Shown: positions 33,211-44,231, counted from the stretch's first letter. The stretch is 64,000 nucleotides of DNA from Akkermansia muciniphila (GCA_945900775.1 CAMDJP010000003.1:1-64000); one strand, 5' to 3'. Translations and numbers: made by a program. Notes: generated from the letters alone by a model not told the origin.

Positions 33211-35687
33211 TTCAGGTACGACACTTTGCGGAGGATCCATTCACTGGTCACGACCAGAAGAATCAGCAGGAAGTAGAGCGGTGAGGACCACAGCTCGACT
33301 TCGAGCTTGGAACGGACCCGCTCGGTCTTCTCCCCGACGAGAGCGGGCAGTCGGTGCAAATCCTCCTCGCGCAAGAAGGCGCCGCCGGTCGCCGCGGCGA
33401 GATCGCGCAGGAGCGGCGCGTTCATCGCCGTCTCACCCAGCTCAAACTTCGGCTCGGTCACGTTGAAGTCGAGTCGAGTCTCGGGATCCTGCTCGACATG
33501 AAATTTGTAGAAGCCCGCCGCCGGCGCAATGAACTCGCCGCGGTAGATGCCCGGCTGCTCAGGCACCGGCTTGAGCTGCACCTCGGCGGTCTCTTCGGTG
33601 CCGCGCTGCACGTACAACCCTTTCACCACGGGCTCCTGCACCGGCTCGAAACCGACCGAGTAGAGTCGCGCGTAGATGCCGACTCGTTCCCCGGTGACGA
33701 AGTTCTGCCGGTCGGCGGAGAGTTGCGTGCGCTTGCTCGCGCCCATCAGCCGCTGGAGCGCCATCCGCTGCGAGACCTGCCCCCAGAGCGCGGTGTAATA
33801 CTCGTCGCCCACGTTCTTGCGCCAGCGCCATGTGTTGTCCGTGCCGATGTAGAGGACCTGGCCGAGGCCATACTGCTGCTGCGCAACGACGGGCATCTTC
33901 CCGAAACGCGTCTCCTTCGCCGGATCGGGATCCACGAGCAACACCTCAGCCGCCGGCTTCGCGCGTGTGACCCGCGCCACCCAATATACGGGCGGCAGCT
34001 TGCGCCAGAGCGCGAGATTCTCATCGTCCTTATCAGAGAGGCGAAGCATCGAGCTATCCTTGCCGCGACCGGTCAACTCGAGCCGGATCGGCTTGTCATA
34101 AATACCCTCGCCATTGGCCGCCGCGCTGAGCGTGGAATCAAACTCGACCGGCAGCAGGCGCTCGAGGACGGTGCTGCGGTAGGCGTGTGGGGAGAAGCGA
34201 CGACCCGCGACCATCACGAACGCGCCGCCGAAGCGCGAGACGAACTCGTTCAGGTTCTCGAGTTGCTGATTGGTGAGCCCCTTCGGGTCCACGTCGCCGA
34301 AGAGAATCACGTCGTACTTGAAGAGTTCTTCCTTCCGCGTCGGGAACGATTCGAGATAGGGCGAATCCTCGCCGCGCGCGATAGTCGGGTCGCCCTCAAT
34401 GAGCAGCGTCTTCAGCTCGATGCGGCGATCGCGCATGAACATGGCCTGCAGATAGCGGAACTCCCAGCGCGGCGACTGCTCCACCAGCAGCACCTTGATC
34501 TTCGCGTCGATCACACGGATGTGGTGCGTCCGGCTGTTGTTGTCCTTGACCGTCTCGTCAGCACGCGCCTCGATCGATGTAGTGAGGTCAAATTCACCAA
34601 TCTTGTCCGGCGTGAAACGGAGCGTGACGAGTTGCTCGCCGTCACCAGCGAAGTTCACCGGCACCTCGGCCACCGACGTCTCGCCGAGCTTCAATTGTAT
34701 CTTTGCCGATTCGCCCGCCAAACCCTGCGAACGAACGCGTACTTTCACTTCCACCTCGTCACGGACGAAGCTGATCTCGGGCGCAAAAATGTTGGCGACG
34801 ATGATATCGCGCGGCGCGGTGATGCCGATGCCATAGATGAAGAGGGGCACCCCGACCTCGCGCAATTGCGCGGCGACGTCGCGCGGCTGGCTGCCGAGAT
34901 TGTTCGCGCCGTCGGTGGCAACCACGATACCGGCGAGCGGTTGGCCACGCTTGCGCTGGAGCACCTCGCGCAGAGCATCACCCATCGCCGTGCCGGGGCT
35001 AGGCGCCTCGAGCTTGTCCACCCAGAGGAAATCCTGCGGCTTCGCCTTGCGGCGCTTGTTCGGCTCCACCTCCGGCTCGCCTTCCTTCACAGGCGCTTGG
35101 CCGGCCTTCTCGCGTGGCAACTCGATGACACGCTGGCCGAAGCTGAACGGCACGAGATCGAACTGCTCGTCGAGCCGCGGCAATAGGTCGAGCTGTTCGT
35201 TGCGGAACGCAGCCTTCGCGAGGTCGATCCGCATGCTCTGGTTAAATTCATCCGTGCGGCCAGCTGGAAGGTTTTGGGAAAGACCGTTGGTCGCGCCGAG
35301 TGCACCACGGACGAGGGCGGCCCGTTTAAGATCATCCACGTTCACGCGCGGGTCGCGAATCTGCATGCTCGAGCTGCCGTCCACGAGAATCAGCAGCGAA
35401 CGACGAATGCTGCCCTCGACGGTGAAGGCCAGCACCGGGCGTAGCAACAGCACGAGCAGCAGCGCAAGGAAAACACCGCGCAGTGTAACTAGCGCCGCCT
35501 TGCGCGCGGGCGTGAGGCTCTCGGGCACGAGCCGGTAGCTCCACCAGGTGAGCGCGGCGAGGAGGAGCGCGGCCAGCACCAGCCAGCCGGGCGCGATCCC
35601 GCCACCGTGGAAGGCGACCGAAGTGCCGGCAATCTCCGCCGCCGCATCGACCTTCACACCGAGGAGTTTGAGGAGTAATTCCGTCAT
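33207..35687 (-). CDS. VWA-domain membrane protein with glutamine-amidotransferase-like fold
   Basis: The protein has 826 residues from ATG 35687. Two membrane segments (GWLVLAALLLAALTWWSY and VTLRGVFLALLLVLLLRPVLAF) precede a von Willebrand factor A domain with the MIDAS motif LVDGSSSM, TDGANNLG and IFIYGIG-like strands. A periplasmic beta domain follows. A class I glutamine-amidotransferase-like module comes next (about 410-640: VLLVEQSPRWEFRYLQ, YDVILFGDVDPKGLTNQQ, FVSRFGGAFVMVAG). A last membrane segment (PLYFLLILLVVTSEWILRK) closes it. The gene follows the BatA-type gene by ten bases. Such proteins accompany MoxR ATPases and are thought to be substrates or effectors. Confidence 0.85.
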   Translation of the reverse strand: MTELLLKLLGVKVDAAAEIAGTSVAFHGGGIAPGWLVLAALLLAALTWWSYRLVPESLTPARKAALVTLRGVFLALLLVLLLRPVLAFTVEGSIRRSLLILVDGSSSMQIRDPRVNVDDLKRAALVRGALGATNGLSQNLPAGRTDEFNQSMRIDLAKAAFRNEQLDLLPRLDEQFDLVPFSFGQRVIELPREKAGQAPVKEGEPEVEPNKRRKAKPQDFLWVDKLEAPSPGTAMGDALREVLQRKRGQPLAGIVVATDGANNLGSQPRDVAAQLREVGVPLFIYGIGITAPRDIIVANIFAPEISFVRDEVEVKVRVRSQGLAGESAKIQLKLGETSVAEVPVNFAGDGEQLVTLRFTPDKIGEFDLTTSIEARADETVKDNNSRTHHIRVIDAKIKVLLVEQSPRWEFRYLQAMFMRDRRIELKTLLIEGDPTIARGEDSPYLESFPTRKEELFKYDVILFGDVDPKGLTNQQLENLNEFVSRFGGAFVMVAGRRFSPHAYRSTVLERLLPVEFDSTLSAAANGEGIYDKPIRLELTGRGKDSSMLRLSDKDDENLALWRKLPPVYWVARVTRAKPAAEVLLVDPDPAKETRFGKMPVVAQQQYGLGQVLYIGTDNTWRWRKNVGDEYYTALWGQVSQRMALQRLMGASKRTQLSADRQNFVTGERVGIYARLYSVGFEPVQEPVVKGLYVQRGTEETAEVQLKPVPEQPGIYRGEFIAPAAGFYKFHVEQDPETRLDFNVTEPKFELGETAMNAPLLRDLAAATGGAFLREEDLHRLPALVGEKTERVRSKLEVELWSSPLYFLLILLVVTSEWILRKVSYLK

Positions 35688-35697
35688 CGCGTGCAAC

Positions 35698-37875
35698 TCA
35701 TTTTTGCCGACTGAACCACTGTGCCAACCAGGTCTCGACAGCCGCTAACGCCAGCACTAGCAGCGCCAGCGGCAGCCAGAATTCCGTGCCCACGCGCTCT
35801 TTTTCGACCAAATCGCGGAATGAAAGTGAGGGCGACCAGTCGTATACGCTCGCGGCGGTCTTGAGCTTCTCTTTGTCTTCCACCGCCAGTTCGGCAAGGT
35901 CTGACTCACGCGGGTCGGGCTGCGCCGCGAAGCGAATCACCACCGGTGGATCGTTCACCGTCGCCTCGTAAGCACCGCCGGAATCGGTGCTGGCAAAGCG
36001 GAACGTCGGCACGCCATTCGCCAGCTCGATACGGCGCAACTCGCGGGTGGCAGTCGACTGCGCGGGACCCGTGACCTGCGCGTCGCGGCCGATGAGATCG
36101 AGGCTGACTTGCCGCGTGAATTCCTGACCGACGGGCACGTTCAATCCTTCGTCCTGCCGCTGCACGAGCGATCCAAGAGTGCGCTGTACAAGCGCGAGAA
36201 AGGCCGGCCGCACGGGCAGGTCGTTCCACGCCGTGTCCGCCGTGCTACTGAAGAGGAAAACGCGGCCGAGGCCCCACGCGCGTTCCATCACGGCCGGACC
36301 GCCGTCGGCGTAGCGCAAGACGGTGCGCGCCGGGCCGGCGTCCGTCGCGGCGGGTTTCTGGTTTGCGGCAGCGGGCTCGAGCTTGAACGCGCGGTAGAAC
36401 CGCGCCGAGGCGAGCGTACCAGCCCCGGGATTGTTCCAAAGCGCGGTGACGGGATGCTCGTAGTTGCGCGTCTGCAGCGTGACGAACTTCTCTTCCTGGT
36501 CAGCGTTGCCTTCAGCCGGACCGAGAGCGGCGGGCAACAGCGCGTGGCGCGTGAACAGCACGTCGTTGTAGAAGCCGACGTTCACCTTCGCGCCGGGGAA
36601 AACCATCAGGCCGCCGCCGCGCTTGAGGTATTGCTCGAGCGCCTTGACGGTGGCTTCGGGGAAATCAGCCACGTTAGCGAGAATGACGGCGTCGAAATCA
36701 TCCAGTCGCGTGGTGGAGAGCTCCATTGCGGAGATGGTCGTGGTCTTGACGAAATAATTCTCGCGGTCGAGCGATGCGACCGGCACGAGTGCATGACCAA
36801 GAATGAACGTCTCGCTGTCCCGCGGCTCCGTGCCCGGTTCGCCGTCCACGAGCAGCACGCGCGCTTCGCGGATAGCGCGGCAGACGACCGTGCGCTTATT
36901 GTCGGCCAGCAGACGATCGTCCGGAATGCGCGCGGTGACGGGATAAAAACCCTCGGCGCGGAGCTTGCCGAAGAGCGAAACGCCAATCGTCTCCCCCGGG
37001 CGCAGGAGCGGCACGGTGATTTCATCGCCGGAAGGCTCGCTACCGACGCCGAGCGTCACGCGGACGTTCTTGGCCTCTTCCTTGCCGAAGTTGGTCACCT
37101 GCACCTCGAAGCGGATTGGGCGGTTCACCGGCGTGAGTCCGCCCGCGACGGTAAGCCCGCTGATGCCGAGATTGCCCTCTTCCTTCGCGCCGACGAGCAG
37201 GATGTGACTCTTGATTTCGGACTTCGTCTGCTCGAGCGATTTCTGAATGTCACCGAGCTGCCGCCAACCGGCAGCCTGCCCGTCGGTGACGAGGTAGATC
37301 TCCTTGCGCAGCGCAGCGCGGCCCTTGAGCGTCTCGATTGCTTTTTGGATGGCCGGAGCCAGGTCGCTCGCGCGGTCGGAAAGTTTCGCTTCGCGGATGT
37401 TTTTGCGGGCGAAGTTGAGGTCGAAGGTCGGCTCGGGAATCAGCCCTTGTGCAATATCCGAGGCGAGCAGCACCGCAGTTGCAGAACCGGCGGGCAGCGC
37501 ATCAATCGCCTGCTCGGCGGCCTTGCGGGCCTTGTCGAAGCGCGTCTCGGCGCCGTCGCTCACACCCATACTAAATGAGTTGTCGAGCAGCAGCACGCCG
37601 GTGACCTTGGTCTGGCCGAAGAGGTCGGTCGTGCTGGACTTCATCGCCGGACGCGAAAGGGCGAGCGCGAGCAGAGCGAGGATGAGGCAACGGAGAGCGA
37701 GCAGGATGAGATCCTCGATCCTCATACGGCGCTGGTTCTGGTCCACGCTGGCCTTGATGAAGCGCATCGCCCCCCAGACCACACGCTGGAATTTACGCCG
37801 GTTCAGCAGGTGGATGATGATCGGCACCGCCACCGCCGCCGCGCCCGCCAGCAATAATGGATTGAGAAAGCCCAT
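35698..37875 (-). CDS. BatA-type VWA membrane protein
   Basis: The 725-residue protein begins with the BatA N-terminal signature FLNPLLLAGAAAVAVPIIIHLLNRRK, with the phrase split by the first membrane helix. A second helix follows (LILLALRCLILALLALALSRP). The VWA domain starts at LLLDNSFSMG with a complete MIDAS (DxSxS) and EIYLVTDGQAAGW. A CARDB-like beta domain and an amidotransferase-like module with DAVILANVADFPEATVKALEQ and GGGLMVFPG are next. The C-terminal helix is FWLPLALLVLALAAVETWLAQW. It starts three bases after the DUF58 stop. Confidence 0.9.
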   Translation of the reverse strand: MGFLNPLLLAGAAAVAVPIIIHLLNRRKFQRVVWGAMRFIKASVDQNQRRMRIEDLILLALRCLILALLALALSRPAMKSSTTDLFGQTKVTGVLLLDNSFSMGVSDGAETRFDKARKAAEQAIDALPAGSATAVLLASDIAQGLIPEPTFDLNFARKNIREAKLSDRASDLAPAIQKAIETLKGRAALRKEIYLVTDGQAAGWRQLGDIQKSLEQTKSEIKSHILLVGAKEEGNLGISGLTVAGGLTPVNRPIRFEVQVTNFGKEEAKNVRVTLGVGSEPSGDEITVPLLRPGETIGVSLFGKLRAEGFYPVTARIPDDRLLADNKRTVVCRAIREARVLLVDGEPGTEPRDSETFILGHALVPVASLDRENYFVKTTTISAMELSTTRLDDFDAVILANVADFPEATVKALEQYLKRGGGLMVFPGAKVNVGFYNDVLFTRHALLPAALGPAEGNADQEEKFVTLQTRNYEHPVTALWNNPGAGTLASARFYRAFKLEPAAANQKPAATDAGPARTVLRYADGGPAVMERAWGLGRVFLFSSTADTAWNDLPVRPAFLALVQRTLGSLVQRQDEGLNVPVGQEFTRQVSLDLIGRDAQVTGPAQSTATRELRRIELANGVPTFRFASTDSGGAYEATVNDPPVVIRFAAQPDPRESDLAELAVEDKEKLKTAASVYDWSPSLSFRDLVEKERVGTEFWLPLALLVLALAAVETWLAQWFSRQK

Positions 37876-37878
37876 GGC

Positions 37879-38784
37879 TCAGCGGGTGGTGGTCTTGAGA
37901 CGGAAGGCGAGGTAGCTGCTCAGCATCTCTTGCAGCGGTTGGGCTGTGTTCACCATCACGTAATGGACGTGGTTCTTCTCGCAACCCTCGCGCAAGCGGG
38001 TGCGGAAGGCCTCGAATTCGCGCAGGTAACTCTTCCGGATCTCCTGGGGGCGAGTGAGAATTTTCGGAATGCCCTCGAGCCCTTCGAATTCGACAAGCCC
38101 CTTGAATGGAAACTCGAACTCGTCCGGATCGAGCGTGTGAAAAAGAACCACCTCGTGGCCGGCGAAGCGCAAGTGCTGGATGCCCTCGAGCACCTTCTCT
38201 TCGTCGTCGAACAAATCGCTGATGACAATGATGATGCCCTTGCGACGCACGACGCGAGCGATGTCGTGCAGCACGCCGGCGATGTTCGTCTGCGCCGTTG
38301 GCGCGAAGGCGGCGAGCCGCTGCATCACGGTGTGAATGGTCGCGCGGTTGTCGCTGCGCGGGGCATAGTCCCGCATCGCTTGGTCGAAGATACCGACGGC
38401 GGCGGCGTCGCGCTGATGTAGGATGAGGTAGGCGAGGCAGGCGGCAAGCATCTTGCCGTACTGAAACTTGGTGAGCCGGCCGGAGCCGTACTGCATCGAC
38501 TCGGAACCGTCGAGCAGGATGTTGGAGACGTAGTTGGTCTCCTGCTCGTATTGCTTGATGAAATAGCGGTCGGTGCGCGCCTGCACCTTCCAGTCGATGT
38601 GACGCGTGTCGTCACCCGGCGCGTACTCGCGATGCTGGGCAAACTCGATGGCGAAGCCGCGATAAGGCGACTTGTGCTCCCCAGCCATATAGCCCTCGAC
38701 CACGTAACGAGCCTGCAAGCCAAGTGCCTCGGCCCGCTGAATCGTCAGCGGGTCGAGCAACGAATCAATGGTCTGCTTGTCCAT
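37879..38784 (-). CDS. DUF58-domain protein, MoxR partner
   Basis: The 301-residue protein has the DUF58 core YAPGDDTRHIDWKVQARTDRYFIKQYEQE (shown split: YAPGDDTRHIDWK, then DRYFIKQYEQE) and a VWA-like fold around it (ILLDGSESMQYG, IIIVISDLFDDEEKVLEGI). DUF58 proteins are encoded next to moxR across bacteria and are thought to work with the ATPase on VWA clients. No membrane helix is evident, so it is probably cytoplasmic. It lies 60 bases after moxR and three bases before the BatA-type gene. Confidence 0.92.
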   Translation of the reverse strand: MDKQTIDSLLDPLTIQRAEALGLQARYVVEGYMAGEHKSPYRGFAIEFAQHREYAPGDDTRHIDWKVQARTDRYFIKQYEQETNYVSNILLDGSESMQYGSGRLTKFQYGKMLAACLAYLILHQRDAAAVGIFDQAMRDYAPRSDNRATIHTVMQRLAAFAPTAQTNIAGVLHDIARVVRRKGIIIVISDLFDDEEKVLEGIQHLRFAGHEVVLFHTLDPDEFEFPFKGLVEFEGLEGIPKILTRPQEIRKSYLREFEAFRTRLREGCEKNHVHYVMVNTAQPLQEMLSSYLAFRLKTTTR

Positions 38785-38844
38785 CCCTGTTCAAGTGGCC
38801 TGCCCCGACCGCAGCAATCACGCGCGGACGGGACGGATGCAGAC

Positions 38845-39885
<1,041 letters not shown>

Positions 39886-39918
39886 CACTTTGTTTTCGCT
39901 GAGTCCAAACAGTTCACA

Positions 39919-39939
39919 TTCCAGAAACGCTTTCTGAAA
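39919..39939. promoter_or_regulatory. 21-bp inverted repeat upstream of moxR
   Basis: TTCCAGAAA (39919-39927) and TTTCTGAAA (39931-39939) are inverted copies with one mismatch and a three-base spacer. The repeat lies 34 bases before the moxR ATG, where an operator could sit. I see no convincing sigma-70 boxes beside it. Confidence 0.4.
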
Positions 39940-39995
39940 CGTCAGGGATGGACGGCGAACGGTTCCAAATTATTCGTGCGATGGGAAGAACTTTT

Positions 39996-40166
39996 TTAGC
40001 GAACCGTGGCCCCACTCGCTTTCCCGGGGATGCCAGCCGTTGCGGTGAGCTTCTCTTGCCCGCATGTCCACACCTCGAATAGCACCGGCACAGGCACTGC
40101 GCCGCAGAAGACAACCGCGCAAACGGAAACCGCGACCAGCATCAAAAAGAACCCCCACTTCATCAT
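39996..40166 (-). CDS. Possible 56-residue membrane or secreted peptide before moxR
   Basis: From ATG 40166 the frame reads MMKWGFFLMLVAVSVCAVVF, a clean hydrophobic signal or membrane segment, then about 36 residues with few charges. There is no Shine-Dalgarno. It sits in the 438-base gap between moxR and the divergent helicase gene, the rest of which (40167-40323) holds nothing I can identify. If real, it would be co-oriented with the MoxR operon. Confidence 0.25.
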   Translation of the reverse strand: MMKWGFFLMLVAVSVCAVVFCGAVPVPVLFEVWTCGQEKLTATAGIPGKASGATVR

Positions 40167-40323
40167 CAGAAATCGCCGCAAAGCCTCCTGCCACTGGCCA
40201 ACGAGAAGGAATACAGCGAAACACGCGGCAGAGAAACACGAGGTTACCTCTGAAGTTAGTCAAAGAATAGCTCTCGCACAGTCGTGGTTCTCTGATAGGC
40301 TCGCCAAGTCGTTTCGACACAGC

Positions 40324-42339
40324 ATGACACCCAAACTGTTCTCCGAACTCGGTCTTTCGCCCGAGATAATCAAGGCCATCGATAAGCTCGGCTTCGAGCA
40401 AGCTGCACCGATTCAAGGGGCGGCCATCCCCGTTTTGCTTGCCGGCAAAGATGTCGTCGGTCAGTCCCAGACGGGCTCCGGGAAGACCGCCGCATTCGCC
40501 ATCCCCGCCATCGAGAAGACCGACCCGAACGACCGCGCCGTACAGGTGCTCATCCTCTGCCCCACGCGCGAACTCGCCGTGCAGGTAGCCGAGGAGGTCC
40601 ACAAACTCGCGATTTTCAAGCGCGGCATCCAGGCTTTGCCGATCTACGGCGGCCAATCTTACGACCGCCAGCTCTACGGTCTTCGCCAAGGCGCGCAGAT
40701 TGTCATCGGCACGCCCGGCCGCGTCATGGATCACATGCGGCGCGGCACGCTCCGCCTCGACAAGCTGAAGATGGTCATCCTCGACGAAGCCGACGTGATG
40801 TTGAACATGGGTTTCCGCGAGGACATCGAGTTCATCCTGCAGAGCACGCCCGCCTCCCGCCAGACGGTCTTCTTCTCCGCCACAATGCCGCGGCCAATTC
40901 GGGAGCTAATTGAAAAATACGCGAAAACGCCGGAGAACGTCCGCATCGAGCAGCAGGCGATGACCGTCCCGACAGTCGAGCAAATCTATTTCGAGGTGGA
41001 CCGCCGCTGGAAGGTGGACGCGCTCATCCGACTCATCGACATCCACGACCTCAAGCTCGCCATCATCTTCTGCAACACCAAACGAATGGTGGATGACCTC
41101 GTCGAGCAACTGAACACGCAGGGTTATTCCGCCGAAGGTCTGCACGGCGATCTGAGCCAAGCCCAGCGCGACCGCGTGATGAACAAGTTCCGCAAGGCCG
41201 GCCTCGAGTTCCTCGTCGCCACGGACGTCGCCGCGCGCGGCATCGACGTGGACGACATCCAAGCCGTCTTCAACTATGATCTGCCCTACGATCCGGAGGA
41301 TTACGTCCACCGCATCGGCCGCACCGGCCGCGCGGGCCGCAGTGGCATGGCCTTCTCGTTCGTCGCGGGCCGCGAGCTGTTTCAAATCCGCCACATCGAG
41401 CGCTTCACCAACATGCGTATCCAGCGCGGGCGCGTTCCCTCAGTCGAGGAAGTGGACGAGGCGCGCGCCAACGTTCTTCTCAACAAGGTACGCGCGACGC
41501 TGCAAGCCGGCGAGTTCGAGCGCCAGGACCACGCCGTCGAGCGCCTGCTTGAGGAAGGCTTCGACAGTACCGATGTCATCTCCGCGCTGCTGCACCTGCT
41601 GCAAGGCGACGAATCCAACGCATCACAACCGCCCGCAAAGACCGACGCGCGTGAACACCCGCAACGCCCCGAGCGAACCGCTCCGCTGCATACCGCCTCC
41701 TCTGCGCCGGTTGCGCCTAAACAACCATTGCGCGCCACTGCGAAAACCGTCGCACCACGCCCAGCATCGGCTGAACCCAAATCCTTCAAGACCGCAAAGA
41801 CCGCCGCGCCCATCGCTGCCGCGCCTCTGATTAAATCGTCTGTTATTCCCATCTCCATCTCCAGCGGACCGTCTGCGCCCATGAGCGAGCCCGCCATTTC
41901 GCCTCTACCTCGGATGGTAAAAGTTCCGTTGCCCAAGAAATCTGTTCGCGCTGCACTCGACAGTCCCGGCGCTCGCCAACCGGTCCGCCGCGATTACGAC
42001 GAATACGAAGATCAACCGCGCGAGCGTCCCCAACACACCAAAGCTGAACACGGCAAGTCGGTCCCAAACCTCATCCCGCAGCGTCCCGCCAGCCGCCGCA
42101 CGCCCGAACAGATGACACGTCTCTGGTTAAGCGTGGGGGATGAGCATAGCGTCACCTCGGGCGATATCGTCGGTTGCATTCTCGGCGAAACCGGTCTGCC
42201 GACGCAAACCGTCGGGACCGTGGACATTCGTGAGCGGCACACTTTCGTGGACGTGGCGGCGGAGTCCGTCAACGCCATCATCTCCAAACTCAAACGCACC
42301 GTCATCCGCGGTCACCGCTTGAAGATCAAACCCGCGTGA
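40324..42339 (+). CDS. deaD: DEAD-box RNA helicase with DbpA-type RNA-binding domain
   Basis: The 671-residue protein starts at ATG 40324 (MTPKLFSELGLSPEII); the frame stays open upstream to 40006 without coding support. All helicase motifs are present: Q motif, SQTGSGKT, PTRELA, GTPGR, DEAD, SAT, ARGIDVDD and HRIGRTGRAGRSG. After a disordered Pro/Lys-rich linker (about 450-595) comes a DbpA/CsdA RNA-binding domain (LSVGDEHSVTSGDIVGCILG to RGHRLKIKP). This is the DeaD/CsdA plan, used in ribosome assembly and RNA decay. Its TGA overlaps the GTG of the ABC-F gene. Confidence 0.93.
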   Translation: MTPKLFSELGLSPEIIKAIDKLGFEQAAPIQGAAIPVLLAGKDVVGQSQTGSGKTAAFAIPAIEKTDPNDRAVQVLILCPTRELAVQVAEEVHKLAIFKRGIQALPIYGGQSYDRQLYGLRQGAQIVIGTPGRVMDHMRRGTLRLDKLKMVILDEADVMLNMGFREDIEFILQSTPASRQTVFFSATMPRPIRELIEKYAKTPENVRIEQQAMTVPTVEQIYFEVDRRWKVDALIRLIDIHDLKLAIIFCNTKRMVDDLVEQLNTQGYSAEGLHGDLSQAQRDRVMNKFRKAGLEFLVATDVAARGIDVDDIQAVFNYDLPYDPEDYVHRIGRTGRAGRSGMAFSFVAGRELFQIRHIERFTNMRIQRGRVPSVEEVDEARANVLLNKVRATLQAGEFERQDHAVERLLEEGFDSTDVISALLHLLQGDESNASQPPAKTDAREHPQRPERTAPLHTASSAPVAPKQPLRATAKTVAPRPASAEPKSFKTAKTAAPIAAAPLIKSSVIPISISSGPSAPMSEPAISPLPRMVKVPLPKKSVRAALDSPGARQPVRRDYDEYEDQPRERPQHTKAEHGKSVPNLIPQRPASRRTPEQMTRLWLSVGDEHSVTSGDIVGCILGETGLPTQTVGTVDIRERHTFVDVAAESVNAIISKLKRTVIRGHRLKIKPA

Positions 42340-44231
42340 GCGATTCCGCCCCGGCCCTCCTGACCGCCTCGGACCTCGTCGTCGCCTTCAACGACCGCGT
42401 CGTGCTCGATAGCGCCACCTTCGCGTTACATGAAGGTGATCGCGTCGGCCTCGTCGGCCGCAATGGCGCGGGCAAATCCACTTTCCTCAAAGTCCTCGCC
42501 GGCCAACGCACGCCAGACAGCGGCACCGTCGCTGCGCGCCGCGGTCTCGTCGTGAGCTACCTGTCGCAGGAATTCACGTTGGACACGGAAAATAACGTCC
42601 TCAAAAACATCCGCGACGGCGCGCGGCACGTGCTCGATCTCATCGCAGAGTTTGAGTCGCTGCCCGCCGCATCGAAGCGCCACGAGGAGTTGGAGGAACG
42701 TATCGCACATCTCGATGGCTGGAATCTCGACAACCGGATCGAGACCGCGATGTCGCACCTCAACACGCCGCCTGGCGACCGCGACATCCTCTCGCTCTCC
42801 GGCGGCGAGAAACGCCGGGTCGCGATGTGCCGCGCGCTCGTCGCCCAGCCCGACCTGCTCATCCTCGACGAACCGACGAACCACCTCGACCCCGAGTCCA
42901 TCGAATGGGTCGCGGAGTTTCTGGAAAACTTCGGTGGCGCATTTCTGGTCGTCACGCACGACCGCTGGTTCCTCGACCGCGTCACGAAACTGACCGCCGA
43001 GTTGGTCGACGGCCGTTTCTATTCCTACGAAGGCGGCTACACCGAATATCTTCTCGCCAAGGCCGAGCGGCAGCGTGCCGAGACGGTCGTCGAGCATAAG
43101 CGGCAAATGTTTCTCGATAAGGAACTCGCGTGGGTGCGCAAAGGCCCGCGCGCGCAGCGAACCAAGTCGAAGGATCGTTTCGAGCGCTACTACGCAGTCG
43201 CTGCCGAGTCTGGGCCAGTCATCGAGGAAGACGTGGATCTCGTCATTCCGCCGCCGCCGCCGCTCGGCAACCGCGTCGTAGAATTGAACAATCTCGCCAT
43301 CGAACTAGGCGGGCGCACGCTCTTCCGTAACTTCTCACACACATTCGAGAACGGCCATCGCATCGGCGTTGCTGGACGCAACGGCGTGGGCAAAACCAGT
43401 TTGCTCAAAGCTATCATCGGCGAGCTTTCACCCAGCGACGGCACGGTGAAAATCGGCCAGCTCACGAAGTTCAACTATGTAGACCAATCGCGCTTGCAAC
43501 TACGGGAGGAACGCACGGTGCTCGACGAGGTGAGCGACGGTACCGAGTTCGTTATCTGGGGCAACGGCAAGCTCTCGCTGCGTTCCTATTTGAAGCGCTT
43601 TCTCTTCACAGACGATCGCATCAATCTGCAGGTGAAACATCTCTCCGGCGGCGAACGCAGTCGGCTTCTGCTCGCGCGGATTCTCAAGCAAGGCGGCAAC
43701 TTCCTCATCCTCGACGAGCCGACGAACGATCTCGACCTAAACACGCTGCGCGTGCTCGAGGAAGCTCTCATCGCGTTCCCCGGCGTCGTGCTCGTCGTGA
43801 GCCACGACCGCTATTTCCTGAACCGCGTCTGCACCGGCATCTTCGCTTTCGAGGACGACGAGCGCATCAGTTACAGTGTCGGCAACTACGATTATTACCT
43901 GGAGAAAAAACAACGCGCCGCCGCTCCGACGCGCGAAGTCTCGGCCGGTTGGACTGCAAAAAACGCCGGCTCCACGCCTGCTAAGTCAGGAAGCAAAGGT
44001 CGCAAACTCACTTTCAAGGAAACCCGCGAACTCGAAGGCATCGAGCCCGAGATTCTAAAGGTGGAACAGGAAATTGGGCGCATCGAAAACCTGTTCGCCG
44101 ATCCGGAGTTCCACAAAACCCATTCCGCACAGACCAACGGCCTGCTCGCTGAACTAGCCGCACACAAAGCGAACCTGAACCGGCTCTTCGCTCGGTGGAC
44201 AGAGCTGGAGGCCATCAAGGCCGGAACCTGA
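42336..44231 (+). CDS. uup: ABC-F family ATPase (Uup-like)
   Basis: The protein has 631 residues from GTG 42336, which overlaps the helicase stop as GTGA. Two ABC ATPase domains carry Walker A GRNGAGKST and GRNGVGKTS, signatures LSGGEKRRV and LSGGERSRL, and Walker B LLILDEPTNHLD and FLILDEPTNDLD. A linker with a charged helix lies between them, and a C-terminal coiled coil (LKVEQEIGRIENLF onwards) favours Uup over EttA. ABC-F proteins act on ribosomes or DNA and have no membrane domain. Overlap with the DEAD-box gene suggests joint work in ribosome or RNA handling. Confidence 0.9.
   Translation: MSDSAPALLTASDLVVAFNDRVVLDSATFALHEGDRVGLVGRNGAGKSTFLKVLAGQRTPDSGTVAARRGLVVSYLSQEFTLDTENNVLKNIRDGARHVLDLIAEFESLPAASKRHEELEERIAHLDGWNLDNRIETAMSHLNTPPGDRDILSLSGGEKRRVAMCRALVAQPDLLILDEPTNHLDPESIEWVAEFLENFGGAFLVVTHDRWFLDRVTKLTAELVDGRFYSYEGGYTEYLLAKAERQRAETVVEHKRQMFLDKELAWVRKGPRAQRTKSKDRFERYYAVAAESGPVIEEDVDLVIPPPPPLGNRVVELNNLAIELGGRTLFRNFSHTFENGHRIGVAGRNGVGKTSLLKAIIGELSPSDGTVKIGQLTKFNYVDQSRLQLREERTVLDEVSDGTEFVIWGNGKLSLRSYLKRFLFTDDRINLQVKHLSGGERSRLLLARILKQGGNFLILDEPTNDLDLNTLRVLEEALIAFPGVVLVVSHDRYFLNRVCTGIFAFEDDERISYSVGNYDYYLEKKQRAAAPTREVSAGWTAKNAGSTPAKSGSKGRKLTFKETRELEGIEPEILKVEQEIGRIENLFADPEFHKTHSAQTNGLLAELAAHKANLNRLFARWTELEAIKAGT

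Noticed and set aside
33354-35186. 610-codon plus-strand frame opposite the VWA protein
   Set aside because: Antisense shadow; Arg/Leu/His-rich with no recognisable fold. The same holds for frames at 36109-37578 and 38551-39999.
40006-40323. N-terminal extension of the DEAD-box helicase
   Set aside because: The added sequence has no domain, and the helicase Q-motif region starts normally at ATG 40324.
39970-40734. 254-codon minus-strand frame across the moxR-helicase gap
   Set aside because: Most of it is antisense to the helicase core; only the separate short frame at 39996-40166 has any merit.
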